Origin: Pseudarthrobacter sp. MM222
Lineage (GTDB): Bacteria > Actinomycetota > Actinomycetes > Actinomycetales > Micrococcaceae
Assembly (NCBI RefSeq): GCF_947090775.1
Contig: NZ_OX352321.1
Span: forward strand, 1-64,000
Length of the DNA stretch: 64,000 bases
Direction: 5' to 3'
Part shown: positions 20,519-30,819 of the stretch, piece by piece
Position numbering within the stretch: position 1 is the stretch's first letter
How the letters are laid out: each line of letters starts with the position of its first letter
Position numbers and translations under genes: made by a program
Notes under the pieces: generated by a model
What the model saw: the letters and a program-made list of their open reading frames with translations, nothing else
What the model was told of the DNA's origin: nothing
Databases searched by the model: none

Positions 20519-20696
20519 GGGTCCTCCTTGGCGGGCTGGACCAGGAGCGGCACCTCGGCTTGATATCCTGCAAGAAGGAAAATGCCAGCGGTCTACGCGC
20601 TCTTGGTTAGGTTTGAAATCTTATTCGCAGCCAATTCTAGCTGTACTTCAGGCCGCGCCTGCGTCCGGCGCGACCATCCGGGAGGGGGAAGTCACG

Positions 20697-21497
20697 GTGC
20701 TGCTGCAGGACAAAGCCGCGCACGGCCGGGCCCGCGGTACCGGTACCTCCGCTGGCATCACCCTGCTGGGAGAGCTGTTTCTCACGGCGGGAGTTGTCCT
20801 CGTTCTATTTCTGGGATGGCAGCTCTGGTGGACAAACGTTGAATCCGCCGCGGCGCAGCGGGAAGTCGTCAAGGACTTTGCCCGGCAGTACAACGCCTCG
20901 TCCGTCCAGGGTGACGGTCCGACTGTCCAGGGAAGTCCAGCGGCGCCGTCGCCCGGCCTTAAGGCGGACCACGGCCCCGCAACCGTCGCGCCTGAACCGG
21001 CCGCCGGTGCGACGATCGGCATTCTGTATGTCCCGAGGTTTGGCGCGGACTACAGCCGGCCGATCGTGCAGGGGACGGGTCCGGCAGTGCTGGACTCCCT
21101 GGGGATCGGGCACTACGACGGGACCGCCATGCCCGGCGCGGCCGGAAATTTCGCAGTTGCCGGACACCGACAGACCCATGGTGCGGTGCTGGACAACATC
21201 GACGCCCTGGTTCCCGGCGACAAAATCTATGTCCAGACCCGGGACGGCTTCTACGTGTATGTATTCCGCAACAGCGAGATCGTCCTGCCCGACCGCACGG
21301 AGGTGTTGTTGCCCGTGCCCGCGCAGCCGGCGGCCGCCCCCACTGAAAGCTACCTCACCATGACCAGCTGCAATCCACGCTTCGGTTCCCAGGAACGCTT
21401 CGTAGCCTATGCCCGGCTGGAGCACTGGCAACCGGGAACGGTTGGCCCGCCGGCGGAAATAGCAGCCCAGGTCCAACGCACCACGCGGGAAGGTTGA
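20697..21497 (+). CDS. Class E sortase
   Basis: Class E sortases are transpeptidases that anchor LAxTG-type proteins or pilins to the cell wall in high-G+C Gram-positives. The 266-residue protein has an N-terminal membrane anchor (LLGELFLTAGVVLVLFLGWQLWW) and a Pro/Ala-rich linker. The sortase barrel has catalytic His in AGHRQTHG, catalytic Cys in TMTSCNPRFGS and Arg in SQERF. I chose the GTG at 20697 after GGGAGGGGGAA; the frame stays open 106 codons further upstream but runs antisense to crgA. No sortase substrate gene is visible nearby. Confidence 0.92.
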   Translation: MLLQDKAAHGRARGTGTSAGITLLGELFLTAGVVLVLFLGWQLWWTNVESAAAQREVVKDFARQYNASSVQGDGPTVQGSPAAPSPGLKADHGPATVAPEPAAGATIGILYVPRFGADYSRPIVQGTGPAVLDSLGIGHYDGTAMPGAAGNFAVAGHRQTHGAVLDNIDALVPGDKIYVQTRDGFYVYVFRNSEIVLPDRTEVLLPVPAQPAAAPTESYLTMTSCNPRFGSQERFVAYARLEHWQPGTVGPPAEIAAQVQRTTREG

Positions 21498-21501
21498 GCC
21501 T

Positions 21502-21672
21502 TTGTACGCATGGATTTTCCGCCATCTTCCCGGTCCCCTGTGGCTCCGGGTTGCAGCCGCGCTGGTGTTGGTCGCCGGCGGGCTGGTATTGATGGTTCAG
21601 TTCCTTTTTCCCTGGATGGCACAATTCACCCAGTTCACTGATTCAACGATTGGTTCGGCAAGTCACCCATGA
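21502..21672 (+). CDS. Small single-pass membrane protein between sortase and amidotransferase genes
   Basis: A 56-residue frame starts at TTG (21502) after GGGAAGG and ends in TGA overlapping the next start (ATGA at 21669-21672). It reads MYAWIFRHLPGPLWLRVAAA followed by a hydrophobic helix to about residue 37 (FLFPW) and a short polar tail. The opening PGPLWLR and the FPW after the helix resemble the small conserved protein often found before pabA in actinobacteria. Function is unknown. Spacing and the overlap support a real, coupled gene. Confidence 0.68.
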   Translation: MYAWIFRHLPGPLWLRVAAALVLVAGGLVLMVQFLFPWMAQFTQFTDSTIGSASHP

Positions 21673-22310
21673 GCACAACGAAGATCCTCGTCGTCGACAA
21701 CTATGACAGCTTTGTTTACACCCTGGTGGGGTACCTCCAGGAGCTCGGCGCGGAGACGACAGTCGTCCGCAATGACGATGTGACCCTTGCCGAGGCCATT
21801 GAGATGGCGGAAGCGCGCGACGGCGTCCTCATCTCTCCGGGGCCGGGAGCCCCTGCGGATGCCGGCGTGTGCATTGAGCTGATTAAGTGGTGCGGCAGCC
21901 GCAGCAAGCCGATGTTGGGCGTATGCCTGGGACACCAGGCGCTGGCCGAGGCCTACGGCGGCACGGTAACTCACGCGCCGGAGTTAATGCACGGCAAGAC
22001 TTCGCTCGTGGAGCATCACGGATCCAGCGTGTTCGCCGGTATCCCTTCCCCGTTCACCGCGACCCGCTACCACTCGCTGGCCGCCGTTCGCGGGAGCATC
22101 CCGGAGGTTCTGGAGATTACCGCGGAGACCGCCACCGGCGTCGTCATGGGGCTGCAACATCGCGACGCCCCCCTGTGCGGTGTCCAGTTCCATCCGGAGT
22201 CGGTACTCACCGAGGGCGGCTACCAGATGCTTGGCAACTGGTTGGAGATCCTGGGCATGGCGGGCGCGGCCCAGCGCGCGGCGGCACTGAGCCCGCTCAT
22301 CAAGCACTGA
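21669..22310 (+). CDS. Aminodeoxychorismate/anthranilate synthase component II (glutamine amidotransferase)
   Basis: This class I glutamine amidotransferase supplies ammonia to chorismate-using enzymes for p-aminobenzoate (folate) or tryptophan synthesis. The 213-residue protein has ILVVDNYDSFVYTLVGYLQE at the start, the oxyanion region SPGPGAPADAG, the nucleophile Cys in GVCLGHQALAEAYGG and the His-Glu pair in FHPESVL. Whether it acts as PabA, TrpG or both cannot be told from sequence; its place away from trp genes favours a PabA or dual role. It overlaps the small upstream gene by four bases. Confidence 0.93.
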   Translation: MSTTKILVVDNYDSFVYTLVGYLQELGAETTVVRNDDVTLAEAIEMAEARDGVLISPGPGAPADAGVCIELIKWCGSRSKPMLGVCLGHQALAEAYGGTVTHAPELMHGKTSLVEHHGSSVFAGIPSPFTATRYHSLAAVRGSIPEVLEITAETATGVVMGLQHRDAPLCGVQFHPESVLTEGGYQMLGNWLEILGMAGAAQRAAALSPLIKH

Positions 22311-22343
22311 TGCCCCGCTGATCCCCCCGGCGGAACCGGCCGG

Positions 22344-22375
22344 GCCGCGCTACGGGGGGACTGTCCCCGCGCGGC
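22344..22375. terminator. Strong hairpin between convergent amidotransferase and pknB genes
   Basis: Outer arms GCCGCGC/GCGCGGC enclose an inner perfect GGGGAC-T-GTCCCC palindrome. The element lies in the 74 bp between the two convergent stops, so a bidirectional terminator is the likely role, although it lacks a T tract. Confidence 0.5.
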
Positions 22376-22384
22376 GGTCCGGCC

Positions 22385-24286
22385 CTACTTCGGACTCTTC
22401 GTGGTGGTCGGGGTGGGGCTCGGTGAAGGTGCCGGCGGGGGCGGGGGCGGCGGAGCCTTGGCTACGGTGACAGCGATGACCTTGCCTTGTTCGACCAATG
22501 CCTCCGGCGCGTCACCCTGCGCCGTGACCTTCCCCGGCTCGACCTGCGAGTTCTCCACCTCCGTCACGCTGAGCGTCAGTCCGAGGGCCTTCGCGGCAGC
22601 GTCAGCTTCGGCCAGCGGCAGCCCAATGAGCTGTGGCGTGGCGACCTTGCCGGTGGATACAACGAGTTCGACCGTGCTACCCACCGCGACGGGCTGGCCG
22701 GGAGCGGGCTTCGTGGTGATGACGATGCCGGCGGGCACGGTGGGACTGTTATTCATAATGGTGGTCGGAGCACCCACCAGGCCCTTCTGGCGCAGTACAT
22801 CCCGGGCGGCCGCCTCGGTACGGCCGGGCAGGTCCGCAGGGATGGCCACGGCGCTTGGGCCGTCGGAGATGTTGAGGGTGATCTCCGCATTGGGTTCCAG
22901 GGACGTGCCCGACGTCGGCACCGTACCAATGGCGGTGCCCTTGGCAACGATTTCGTGCTGGATCCGGCTGATGCGGGGTTTGAGGCCCGCGTCATAAAGC
23001 TTTTGGAGCGCCTCGGATTCTGTCAGGGAGGCCACGGAGGGCACATCGACCCTGACCACCGGAGGCGGTGCCTGGTTCATGATGTTGAAAAGCCATAGCC
23101 CGCCGCCCGACAGCACCAGAACGGTTAGGACCATCAGGGTGGCGATCCAGGTTCGACGGCGGGACTTCTGCCGGATGGTGTGTTCGCGTTCGACCGGCAG
23201 GACCAGGGGAAGGCTGCCCGTGTCGGTGGAGCCGTAGGTGTCGGCGGCCTGGGCCGTCAGGGCATCCTGCTGACCGGGGATGCCCTGGCTGGGGCGCAGC
23301 CTGCCGCCGGGCACGTCATCGAGGAATCTGGCACCCGTCATCGGGAAGGCCGCCGTCGGAGTGTTGTCGGGTGTAGGTACCGTGTCGTTCGGATCTGTCG
23401 GAGCCTCACTGGCTGCTAGCGGGACCACTCCCACCCCGTTGCGCGCCGCCCGGAGGGCGCGGCGGAACGCGGCGGCATCCTGGAAACGGTCCGCGCGGTT
23501 TTTCTGGAGAGCCTTCATCAGCACGCTGTCCAGGGCATCTGAAATTTCCGGGTTCAGGCTGCTGGCCAGTTCCGGGATCTCGCGCACATGCTGGTAGGCA
23601 ACGGAAACAGGGCTGTCGCCGACGAAGGGCGGCCGGCCGGTCAGCATCTCGTACAACAGGCAGCCGGCGGAGTACAGGTCGCTGCGGGCATCGACGGTTT
23701 CGCCGCGGGCCTGCTCAGGCGAAAGGTACTGCGCCGTGCCCACCACCGCCTGAGTCTGCGTCATGGTTGCCGAGGAGTCCGCCATGGCCCGTGCGATGCC
23801 GAAGTCCATGACTTTGATGCCGTTGGAATCGGGGCAGAACATCACGTTGGCCGGCTTGATGTCCCGGTGCACGATTCCGGCCTTGTGGCTGTAGTCGAGG
23901 GCTGACAGGACGCCGAGGGTGAAGTCGATGGCTTGGTCGATGCTGACTTCCTTGGCCCTGACCAGGTCCCGGATGGTCTTTCCGGAAACGAACTCCATGA
24001 CGATATACGGGACGCGCACACTGTCGTCGTGATCACCGGGCACCGCATGGTCGCCGGTGTCATAGACAGCGACGATCGCAGGGTGGTTCAGCGCGGCGAC
24101 GGCCTGCGCCTCGCGCTTGAACCTGGCCTGGAACTGGGGGTCCCGGGCCAGGTCGGGCCGCAGCAGCTTGACGGCAACTGTGCGGCCCAGCCTTGTGTCC
24201 ATGCCTCGGAACACGTCGGCCATGCCTCCGCGACCGATCAGTTCACCCAGCTCGTAGCGCCCACTGAGGACGCGCTGTGTGTTCAC
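22385..24286 (-). CDS. pknB: PASTA-domain Ser/Thr protein kinase (PknB/Stk1 type)
   Basis: PknB senses muropeptides and phosphorylates growth and division proteins. From the chosen GTG (24286, after AGGGAGGA) it has about 633 residues. The kinase domain shows IGRGGMADVFRG, the ATP-binding Lys in VAVKLL, the catalytic HRDIKPANVMF and DFGIARA, and activation-loop threonines near SATMTQTQAVVGTAQYLSPE. A juxtamembrane linker and one helix (TWIATLMVLTVLVLSGGG) lead to three extracellular PASTA repeats and a Pro-rich tail. A GTG at 24334 is an alternative start with a weaker ribosome site. It is the last gene of the fhaA-to-pknB operon. Confidence 0.96.
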   Translation of the reverse strand: MNTQRVLSGRYELGELIGRGGMADVFRGMDTRLGRTVAVKLLRPDLARDPQFQARFKREAQAVAALNHPAIVAVYDTGDHAVPGDHDDSVRVPYIVMEFVSGKTIRDLVRAKEVSIDQAIDFTLGVLSALDYSHKAGIVHRDIKPANVMFCPDSNGIKVMDFGIARAMADSSATMTQTQAVVGTAQYLSPEQARGETVDARSDLYSAGCLLYEMLTGRPPFVGDSPVSVAYQHVREIPELASSLNPEISDALDSVLMKALQKNRADRFQDAAAFRRALRAARNGVGVVPLAASEAPTDPNDTVPTPDNTPTAAFPMTGARFLDDVPGGRLRPSQGIPGQQDALTAQAADTYGSTDTGSLPLVLPVEREHTIRQKSRRRTWIATLMVLTVLVLSGGGLWLFNIMNQAPPPVVRVDVPSVASLTESEALQKLYDAGLKPRISRIQHEIVAKGTAIGTVPTSGTSLEPNAEITLNISDGPSAVAIPADLPGRTEAAARDVLRQKGLVGAPTTIMNNSPTVPAGIVITTKPAPGQPVAVGSTVELVVSTGKVATPQLIGLPLAEADAAAKALGLTLSVTEVENSQVEPGKVTAQGDAPEALVEQGKVIAVTVAKAPPPPPPPAPSPSPTPTTTKSPK

Positions 24287-24340
24287 GGGTCCGCGGTCCT
24301 CCCTGTGCGACGGGGTGCGGGGTGAAGTGGACACGGTGGC

Positions 24341-26170
24341 CTACGGTCGCTTCGAAGGGGTTGGCGACGAGGTGGCGGCCACTTCTGTCGCTAGATGATA
24401 GGTCACCACGGACCCGGCTGCCACCTTCTGCCCCTGGGCAGGCTCCGAGCTGACAAACGTGCCCGGGTCCTCATTTTTGTTGCTTGGTTTGACGTTCGCG
24501 CCCTTGACCCAGCGGAGGCCGGCCCCCTCGATGGCCTGCTGTACTTCTGCTTCCGAAGCGCCTGAGGGGATAGCGGGCACCGAGACCATCTCCGGCCCCT
24601 TGGAGTAGCTCACGGTGATGGTGGAGCCCGGTTCAACCGGTCCGGAAGGATCGATGTCGATGACCGTTCCGGGGGCTGCGGCGTTGAAGACCTCGACGCC
24701 GGTGACTTGCAGTCCCCGGCCGTTGAGTTCGTTGCGCACCTCGTTGTACTGCCTGCCACGGTAGGCGTCCGGGAGCAGGTTGATCGCCGCCGGAGTGGAC
24801 TGGGTGGGCGTCGCCGAGCTGGTGGTGGGGCTCGGGCTTTGCGAGGTGGGCGCGGTGGTGGGACTTGAACTGGTGGGGCTGGAACTGGTGACCACGGCGT
24901 TGCTGCTTGAGGGCGCCTGCGTCGGGAACAGGATGCCCGCCTGGGTGAGGATGACGCCGACGAGGGCAAAGAGCACCAGCAGGATCAAGGCGATCAGCGG
25001 CCACGTCCACGGGCTCCGGCCGCGGCGTGCCGGCTCATCGACGGGCTCGTCGTAGTCATCGTCCTCCTGGACCCACTGCCGTTCGGCCGCCAGGGCGTCG
25101 GCACGGGAAAGCGTGTTCCGCGCACCGTAGGCGCTGGCGGCGGCGGCGCCGGCTGCCAGCCCGGCGGCGGCACCCGCCCCGGCCGCACCGACCACCGGCA
25201 GCGCAGAGGTTGCCGACGTCGTCCGGTCCTCCGCGGGACTGGCACCGATGACGTTGGTCGCCGCCGTAGGGACGTCCACCGGTGCCGTGATGGGCCCGGT
25301 GGCTGCCTCGAACAGCAGCATGCCCGGGACCGCGGCGTGGGCGGCGGCAATGTCGCCGTTGCGGATGGCTTCGGCGGCGTCGGACAGCTTGATGGCGTCG
25401 GCCGGCCTGTTCTTCGGGTCCTTGGCGAGCATCGACATCAGCAGGGCCCGGACCGGCTTGGGAAGCGTCTCAGGCAACGGCGGGGGTGCGTCGTTGACCT
25501 GCGCGAGGGCGATGGCGATCTGCGACTCACCGGAGAACGGACGGTGCCCCGTGAGGCATTCGTAACCGATCACGCCGAGCGAGTAGATGTCCGAGGCGCC
25601 GGTCGCGGTCTGGCCGGTGGCCTGCTCGGGAGCCAGGTACTGGGCGGTGCCCATCACCTGTCCGGTCTGCGTCAGGGGAACCTGGTCGGCCAGGCGGGCA
25701 ATGCCGAAGTCGGTGACCTTGACCCGTCCATCCGGCATGATGAGCAGGTTGCCCGGCTTGATGTCGCGGTGCACGAGCCCCTGCGCATGGGCGACCGAGA
25801 GGGCGCGGGCGGTCTGGGCGATCATAGAAAGTGTGCGGTCCGGGGAGAGCACCTGCTCGTGTTCGATGATGCTGCTCAGCGGCTGGCCGGGCACGAGCTC
25901 CATTACGAGATAGGCAGAACCTTCCTCTTCGCCGTAATCAAAGACGTTGGCGATTCCGACATGGTTCAGTAGCGCGGTGTGGCGTGCCTCAGCGCGGAAC
26001 CGCTGGAGGAAGCCCGGGTCCCCGGTGTACTCCTCCTTCAGCACCTTGATGGCGACAATGCGGCCAAGGATCAGGTCTTTGGCTTTCCAGACTTCTCCCA
26101 TGCCGCCAATCGCAATGCGCGTGGTCAGCTGGAATCTGCCGCCGAGGGTGATTCCCGATGTAGGCCTCAC
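24341..26170 (-). CDS. pknA: Ser/Thr protein kinase (PknA type) with PASTA-like repeats
   Basis: This kinase partners PknB in controlling cell shape and division. The 609-residue protein has the kinase core with [22 protein letters not shown], catalytic [19 protein letters not shown] and [13 protein letters not shown]. It is followed by a long Ala-rich linker and one transmembrane helix ([19 protein letters not shown]). Then come a Ser/Thr/Pro-rich stretch and two PASTA-like repeats (about 470-600). Mycobacterial PknA lacks PASTA repeats, so the outer part differs from that reference. The GTG start overlaps the pbpA stop (GTGA). Confidence 0.94.
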   Translation of the reverse strand: MRPTSGITLGGRFQLTTRIAIGGMGEVWKAKDLILGRIVAIKVLKEEYTGDPGFLQRFRAEARHTALLNHVGIANVFDYGEEEGSAYLVMELVPGQPLSSIIEHEQVLSPDRTLSMIAQTARALSVAHAQGLVHRDIKPGNLLIMPDGRVKVTDFGIARLADQVPLTQTGQVMGTAQYLAPEQATGQTATGASDIYSLGVIGYECLTGHRPFSGESQIAIALAQVNDAPPPLPETLPKPVRALLMSMLAKDPKNRPADAIKLSDAAEAIRNGDIAAAHAAVPGMLLFEAATGPITAPVDVPTAATNVIGASPAEDRTTSATSALPVVGAAGAGAAAGLAAGAAAASAYGARNTLSRADALAAERQWVQEDDDYDEPVDEPARRGRSPWTWPLIALILLVLFALVGVILTQAGILFPTQAPSSSNAVVTSSSPTSSSPTTAPTSQSPSPTTSSATPTQSTPAAINLLPDAYRGRQYNEVRNELNGRGLQVTGVEVFNAAAPGTVIDIDPSGPVEPGSTITVSYSKGPEMVSVPAIPSGASEAEVQQAIEGAGLRWVKGANVKPSNKNEDPGTFVSSEPAQGQKVAAGSVVTYHLATEVAATSSPTPSKRP

Positions 26171-27624
26171 TTATTCAACACCGCCTCAAAGATCTTCTTC
26201 GCGTTCGGACTGGTTAGCTTTGCTCCGGTGGTGATGTCCACGCCTTGCATGACGATGGTGACAGCCACTTGCGGGTCATTCGCCGGGGCGAACCCGGTAA
26301 ACCATGAATTGTTCAACCCGGTGCCCAGCTCCGCGGTACCGGTCTTGCCGGCCACCTGGACGCCCTGGACAGCGGCTCCGCGGCCGATACCTTCGCTTAC
26401 GACGCTGGTCATCCATTCGGTAATCTGGCGCGAAATCTCCGGCGTCGTGGACGTCCTCAGCGCCTCGGGCTTGGGCTCGTCGAGCACCCGCAGGTCCGGT
26501 GAACGTACCGCCTTGATCAGGTTCGGCTGCATCTGGACTCCGCCGTTGGCGATTGCCGCCGTCATCAGGTTGATCTGAAGCGGCGTAGCCCGGACGTCCC
26601 GCTGGCCGATCGCCGACTGCGCGAGCCCGGCCTCGTCCAGCGGCTCGCTCGGAAAGAGGCTCGGGGCGGAGTCCAGCTTCAGCTGTTCGCCAAAGCCCTG
26701 ACCGAAGCCGAACTTCTCCGCCTGGTCAGCGATGGCGTTCTGCCCCAGATCCAGCGCAATCCTGGCGAAGGGTGTGTTGCAGGACTGCTGCAGGGCGAAC
26801 GCGAACGACGCCGTGTCGCGGGTGTAGCAGTTGCCGCCGGCGTAATTGGGGAGCTTGTACTGGATGCCGGGGAAGGGCATTTCCGCCGGGTTGGGCAGTT
26901 CGCTGTCCTTGTTGTACTTGCCTGAGCTCAGGGCGGCGGCGGTGTCAACGAGCTTGAAGACAGATCCCGGGGCGAGCAAAGCGCCGGTGGGCCCGCTGAC
27001 GCTTTGGTTGAGGTTGATTCCGGGGAGCTTGTTGAGTTCGTTGAAGTTGGCCTGCTCGGCGACCGGATCCTGGGTGGCGATCAGATTCGGATCATAGGAC
27101 GGCTTGGAAACCATGGCGAGGATGGCGCCGGTCTTCGGGTTGGTCACCACGATCGAGCCGCGCTGGCCATCGGGAATGAGGTCGTAGGCGAGTTTCTGGA
27201 TCTCCGGATCCAGGGTGAGCTCCACCGAGGCGCCCTTGGGCTGGTTGCCGAGAAACAGCTGGCCGATCCGGTCCAGGAATTGCTGGTCCGAACTGCCTGC
27301 CAGCGTTTCATTCAGCGTCTTCTCCAGGCCGGTCACGCCGTAGCTCCTCGAGAAATACCCCGTGATTCCGGCGTACAGCTCCGGCTGGGTGTAGGTGCGC
27401 TGGAACTTGCAGCTCTCTGTGGCAGGGACGGACTCGGCCACCGGGGCGCCGCCGACGATGATCGCACCACGGTCGTTGCAGTAATTCTGCAAGAGGGTGC
27501 GTTTATTCCAAGCGTTGGCTTTGAGCTCGTCGGCACCGACAACCTGCACATAGCTGAGCGCCCCGAAGATCAGGGCGAACATGGCGATGGCGGCGATCCA
27601 CGCATTACGAATGGCCTGGTTCAC
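26167..27624 (-). CDS. pbpA: Penicillin-binding protein 2 (PbpA, class B transpeptidase)
   Basis: This transpeptidase crosslinks peptidoglycan together with the RodA/FtsW polymerase encoded upstream. From the GTG at 27624 it has 485 residues: an N-terminal anchor ([20 protein letters not shown]), a class B dimerisation region, and a transpeptidase domain. The domain has catalytic Ser-x-x-Lys in [12 protein letters not shown] in QQSCNTPFA and KTG in AGKTGTAEL. The GTG start overlaps the rodA stop and the stop overlaps the pknA start, giving tight coupling. A much longer upstream frame is antisense-like and was not used. Confidence 0.95.
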   Translation of the reverse strand: MNQAIRNAWIAAIAMFALIFGALSYVQVVGADELKANAWNKRTLLQNYCNDRGAIIVGGAPVAESVPATESCKFQRTYTQPELYAGITGYFSRSYGVTGLEKTLNETLAGSSDQQFLDRIGQLFLGNQPKGASVELTLDPEIQKLAYDLIPDGQRGSIVVTNPKTGAILAMVSKPSYDPNLIATQDPVAEQANFNELNKLPGINLNQSVSGPTGALLAPGSVFKLVDTAAALSSGKYNKDSELPNPAEMPFPGIQYKLPNYAGGNCYTRDTASFAFALQQSCNTPFARIALDLGQNAIADQAEKFGFGQGFGEQLKLDSAPSLFPSEPLDEAGLAQSAIGQRDVRATPLQINLMTAAIANGGVQMQPNLIKAVRSPDLRVLDEPKPEALRTSTTPEISRQITEWMTSVVSEGIGRGAAVQGVQVAGKTGTAELGTGLNNSWFTGFAPANDPQVAVTIVMQGVDITTGAKLTSPNAKKIFEAVLNK

Positions 27625-29072
27625 AGCTGCTTCACCGCCTCGGTAGGTGCGTCGGGACTCGTGCGGGCGCCGGGGGCCGCGGTGGGCTTCAAAGGCATTG
27701 CGGGGACGTCCTTCCGGGCTCCCGGTTCCTGGCCGGGCGGCAGCGGCGTGGTGTCCACCGGGCCGCGCGCGGTGTGCGAAATCATCAGCAGCAGGCCCAC
27801 GATGATCCAGTTGGCGAGCAGCGAGGAACCGCCGGCGGCGAGGAACGGCGTGGTGAGTCCGGTTAGCGGAATCAACCTGGTAACGCCGCCGATTACTACG
27901 AAGCACTGCAGCGCGATCGCGAAGGAAAGGCCGCATGCCAGCAGCTTCCCGAATGCGTCCCGGGTGCCGAGCGCGGCGCGGAATCCTCGGGTGAACAGCA
28001 ACAGATACATCAGGACGATGGCGAAGAGCCCGATCAATCCCAGTTCCTCGCCGAACGAGGCGATGATCATGTCGCTGTTCGCGAAGGGAACAAGATTCGG
28101 CCGCCCCTGGCCGAGTCCGGTGCCGACGAGCCCGCCGTTGGCCATGCCGAACAGCCCTTCGACAATCTGCAGGCTGCCGCCGAACTCGCGGCCATAGACC
28201 TCATCGGTGAAGGCGTTGAGCCAGCCGTCGATCCGGAGGGCCACGTGGGAAAAGACCCGGGAGGCCACGAAGCCGCCGGCGGAGATGAGGACTACGCCAA
28301 TGATCACCCAACTGATCCGGCTCGTTGCCACATAGATCATGACAAGGAACAGGCCGAAGAACAGGATCGAGGAACCGAGATCTCGCTGGAAGATGAGCAC
28401 GCCGATGCTCACGAGCCACGCGGCGATCATGGGGCCCATGTCCTTGAAGCGCGGGAACTGCAGGGGTCCGATCTTGCGCCCGGCCAGCAGGATGAGGTCC
28501 CGGTTAGAGGAAAGGTACCCCGCGAAGAATATTGCCAGCGTGATCTTGGCGATCTCGCCGGGCTGGAACGTCATCGAGCCGATCCTGATCCAGACTCGTG
28601 CACCCAGGATTTCGCCGGCACTGATGCCGGGAACCAGGGGCAGGATCAGCAGCCCGGCGCTGACGGCCAGGGAAATGAACGTGAAGCGGCGGAGGATCCG
28701 GTGGTCCTTGAGGAACCAGATGACGGCGATTGCCACTGCCATGGCCACGAGGGTCCAGCGCAGCTGGTTGTTGCCGGTGTCTTCCCCGACCCGGTCCAGG
28801 CGGTGGATCATGGCCAAGCCCAAACCGTTGAGGGCCACCACCAGGGGAAGTATTACCGGGTCGGCATACTTGGCCCGGATCCGAAGGACCAGGTGGAATG
28901 CCAGCGCCGCCGCAGTCAGAAGGCCGGACTGGAACCAGAAGTCCGTGTCGAAGGCCTTTTCCCGGTCCACGCCGACGAGGGCGTTGGCTCCAATCCCCAC
29001 GGCAAGGGCGAGGATCAGCAGGACGAGTTCCACGTTGCGCCGCGGCTTGGGCGTCGATTCGATCTGTGTCAT
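27621..29072 (-). CDS. rodA: RodA/FtsW family peptidoglycan polymerase (SEDS protein)
   Basis: SEDS proteins polymerise glycan strands from lipid II. The 483-residue protein has 11-12 hydrophobic helices and family motifs including FQPGEIAKITLAIFFAGYL, ISWVIIGVVLISAGGFVAS and the C-terminal GLTTPFLAAGGSSLLANW. The ATG at 29072 overlaps the pstP stop and the stop overlaps the pbpA start. RodA rather than FtsW is inferred from pairing with a PBP2-type transpeptidase outside the dcw cluster. The C-terminus (about 50 residues) is Pro-rich and probably cytoplasmic. Confidence 0.94.
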   Translation of the reverse strand: MTQIESTPKPRRNVELVLLILALAVGIGANALVGVDREKAFDTDFWFQSGLLTAAALAFHLVLRIRAKYADPVILPLVVALNGLGLAMIHRLDRVGEDTGNNQLRWTLVAMAVAIAVIWFLKDHRILRRFTFISLAVSAGLLILPLVPGISAGEILGARVWIRIGSMTFQPGEIAKITLAIFFAGYLSSNRDLILLAGRKIGPLQFPRFKDMGPMIAAWLVSIGVLIFQRDLGSSILFFGLFLVMIYVATSRISWVIIGVVLISAGGFVASRVFSHVALRIDGWLNAFTDEVYGREFGGSLQIVEGLFGMANGGLVGTGLGQGRPNLVPFANSDMIIASFGEELGLIGLFAIVLMYLLLFTRGFRAALGTRDAFGKLLACGLSFAIALQCFVVIGGVTRLIPLTGLTTPFLAAGGSSLLANWIIVGLLLMISHTARGPVDTTPLPPGQEPGARKDVPAMPLKPTAAPGARTSPDAPTEAVKQL

Positions 29073-30817
29073 TCGCCCGCCTCGCATGTCGGCGTTGTCG
29101 TGGGGGTGGGCGTAGCGCTGGGCTGGGCTGTGGCGCTGGCATCCGGGCTGGGGGTCGCGGCTGCGCTGGCTGGAGCTGACGGGGAGGGCGTGAGGCACTC
29201 GTCCGCCGGGGAGGTAGTGCCGGTGAGCTCCAGGTTCTTCACGATTCGCTGCGCATCGTAGAGGTCGCGCGCGGGCACCGTCTGGCGCACGCGCTGTTGG
29301 GAGAATTCGGGCAGGTCTGACATCCGGATATCGGTCACCGCTTCGAGCGTGGAAAGCTGGATGGGGCCCAGGCGTTGGGAAACCCCGTTGTAGATGGCGA
29401 CATGCTGGTCGTGTTCGCCGATGTAATACCGCGTCTGGGTCCAGGCGTAGCCGAGCCAGAGCCCGACGGTAAGCACGGCCACGATGGCAGCGGCGATGGA
29501 GACAGTCAGCCAGCGCCGCGGTCGGGGGACGGTCCGGTATTCCTCGGCGTCCTCGCGGGCCTGTTCGGACTTGTGCGTCAGGACAGTCGCCGCCCGGCGC
29601 GCCACGGTGCGTCCGGCAATGGTCGGAATGGACCCTGACTCCGCGGCGGAAGCGGCTGCCCCGACGAGTTCGTGCGGACGGGTGGAGAGTTCCTCGCGCA
29701 GCACTTCGGCAGAGAGGTGCTCGCCGAGGTGGGGGTCGGTAGTGGGTTCGGGCTCAATGCCGTCCGCAGCCGGATCATTTGGCTTGTCGGCCGCGTTGCC
29801 ACCGCCGGCGTCCGATGAATCTGTGGATTTCCCGCCAGGGCCAGCTTCGGCATCCGATTCGCGAGGGGGGACTGCGGAATTCGTGGGCTTTCCGGCCTCC
29901 CGATTCTGGAATCCGGAAATACCGGCCGCACCGTAGGTGCTGCCGGCCTGCGGCGCGGCGGCGGCGACGGTCGCAGCGACTGCATCAGCCACGGGCGTCG
30001 AGACGATTTCGACGGCGGCGGTCCGGACGTCGTCGGGCGTCCTTTCGGCGATGTCCACCATGACAACGGTGACATTGTCCGGCGATCCTGCCTCGAGCGT
30101 GAGATCAACGAGCTCTTCGACGCATTCGCGCAGATCCTTGGTTTCCCGGACCGTGCGTTCCACGACGTGTCCGGCCACGTAGTTCAGGCCGTCAGAACAC
30201 AGCAGCCAGCGCTCACCCGGTTCAACGTCGAGGGTGGCGAGGTCCAACTCCGGGCTCGCGTCGACGTCCCCCAGGACGCGCATGAGGACGTTCTTATGCG
30301 GGTGGGTTTCCGCCTCTTCGGGACGCAGCCGGCCTTCATCGATGAGGCGCTGGACGAAAGTGTGGTCCACGCTGACTTGTTCGTATTCACCGTTCCGCAA
30401 ACGGTAAGCACGGGAATCGCCAATGTGGGCGAAATGGAGTTTGCCCTCGGCGAGGAGCAGTGCCGTGACTGTGGTGCCCATGCCGGCGAGCTTGGGATTG
30501 ATGTGGACGAGCTCCGACAGCAGCGAGTTCGCGGTCTGGATCTCGTCGGCGAGCACCGTTCCGGCGTCGCCCTCGTAGTTGTCGTGATCGAGGTGGATCA
30601 TGTCCAGCACGGTGGCCGCGGACGCGACGTCACCCCCGGCGTGGCCGCCCATGCCGTCCGCGACCACGGCGAGGTGCCGCCCCACATAGGCGGAGTCATC
30701 ATTCTTGGCGCGCACGCGGCCGACGTCCGAACGCGCGGCGTAACGCATGATGAGCGGCCGCTTCGGGGCTGTTGCTTTGCCGTCGGCCCTGTCTGCGGGA
30801 ATGTCGGGGGCAGCCAT
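29069..30817 (-). CDS. pstP: PP2C-type Ser/Thr protein phosphatase PstP
   Basis: PstP reverses the action of PknA and PknB. The 582-residue protein has a PP2C domain at about 22-260: RYAARSDVGRVRAKNDDSAY, the metal-binding VADGMGGHAGG, SDGLNYV and GSPDNVTVVMVD. A long Ala/Glu/Asp-rich linker (about 270-420) precedes one transmembrane helix (WLTVSIAAAIVAVLTVGLWLGY) and an extracellular domain ending in a Ser/Thr/Pro-rich tail. It is longer than mycobacterial PstP because of the linker and tail. It starts 2 bp after the fhaB stop and overlaps rodA. Confidence 0.95.
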   Translation of the reverse strand: MAAPDIPADRADGKATAPKRPLIMRYAARSDVGRVRAKNDDSAYVGRHLAVVADGMGGHAGGDVASAATVLDMIHLDHDNYEGDAGTVLADEIQTANSLLSELVHINPKLAGMGTTVTALLLAEGKLHFAHIGDSRAYRLRNGEYEQVSVDHTFVQRLIDEGRLRPEEAETHPHKNVLMRVLGDVDASPELDLATLDVEPGERWLLCSDGLNYVAGHVVERTVRETKDLRECVEELVDLTLEAGSPDNVTVVMVDIAERTPDDVRTAAVEIVSTPVADAVAATVAAAAPQAGSTYGAAGISGFQNREAGKPTNSAVPPRESDAEAGPGGKSTDSSDAGGGNAADKPNDPAADGIEPEPTTDPHLGEHLSAEVLREELSTRPHELVGAAASAAESGSIPTIAGRTVARRAATVLTHKSEQAREDAEEYRTVPRPRRWLTVSIAAAIVAVLTVGLWLGYAWTQTRYYIGEHDQHVAIYNGVSQRLGPIQLSTLEAVTDIRMSDLPEFSQQRVRQTVPARDLYDAQRIVKNLELTGTTSPADECLTPSPSAPASAAATPSPDASATAQPSATPTPTTTPTCEAGE

Positions 30818-30819
30818 GG

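Noticed and set aside
27625..27936. Upstream extension of the pbpA frame by 104 codons.
   Set aside because: The added residues are Arg/Pro/His-rich, overlap the rodA gene antiparallel to its codon pattern, and the GTG at 27624 gives the family N-terminus plus a four-base overlap.
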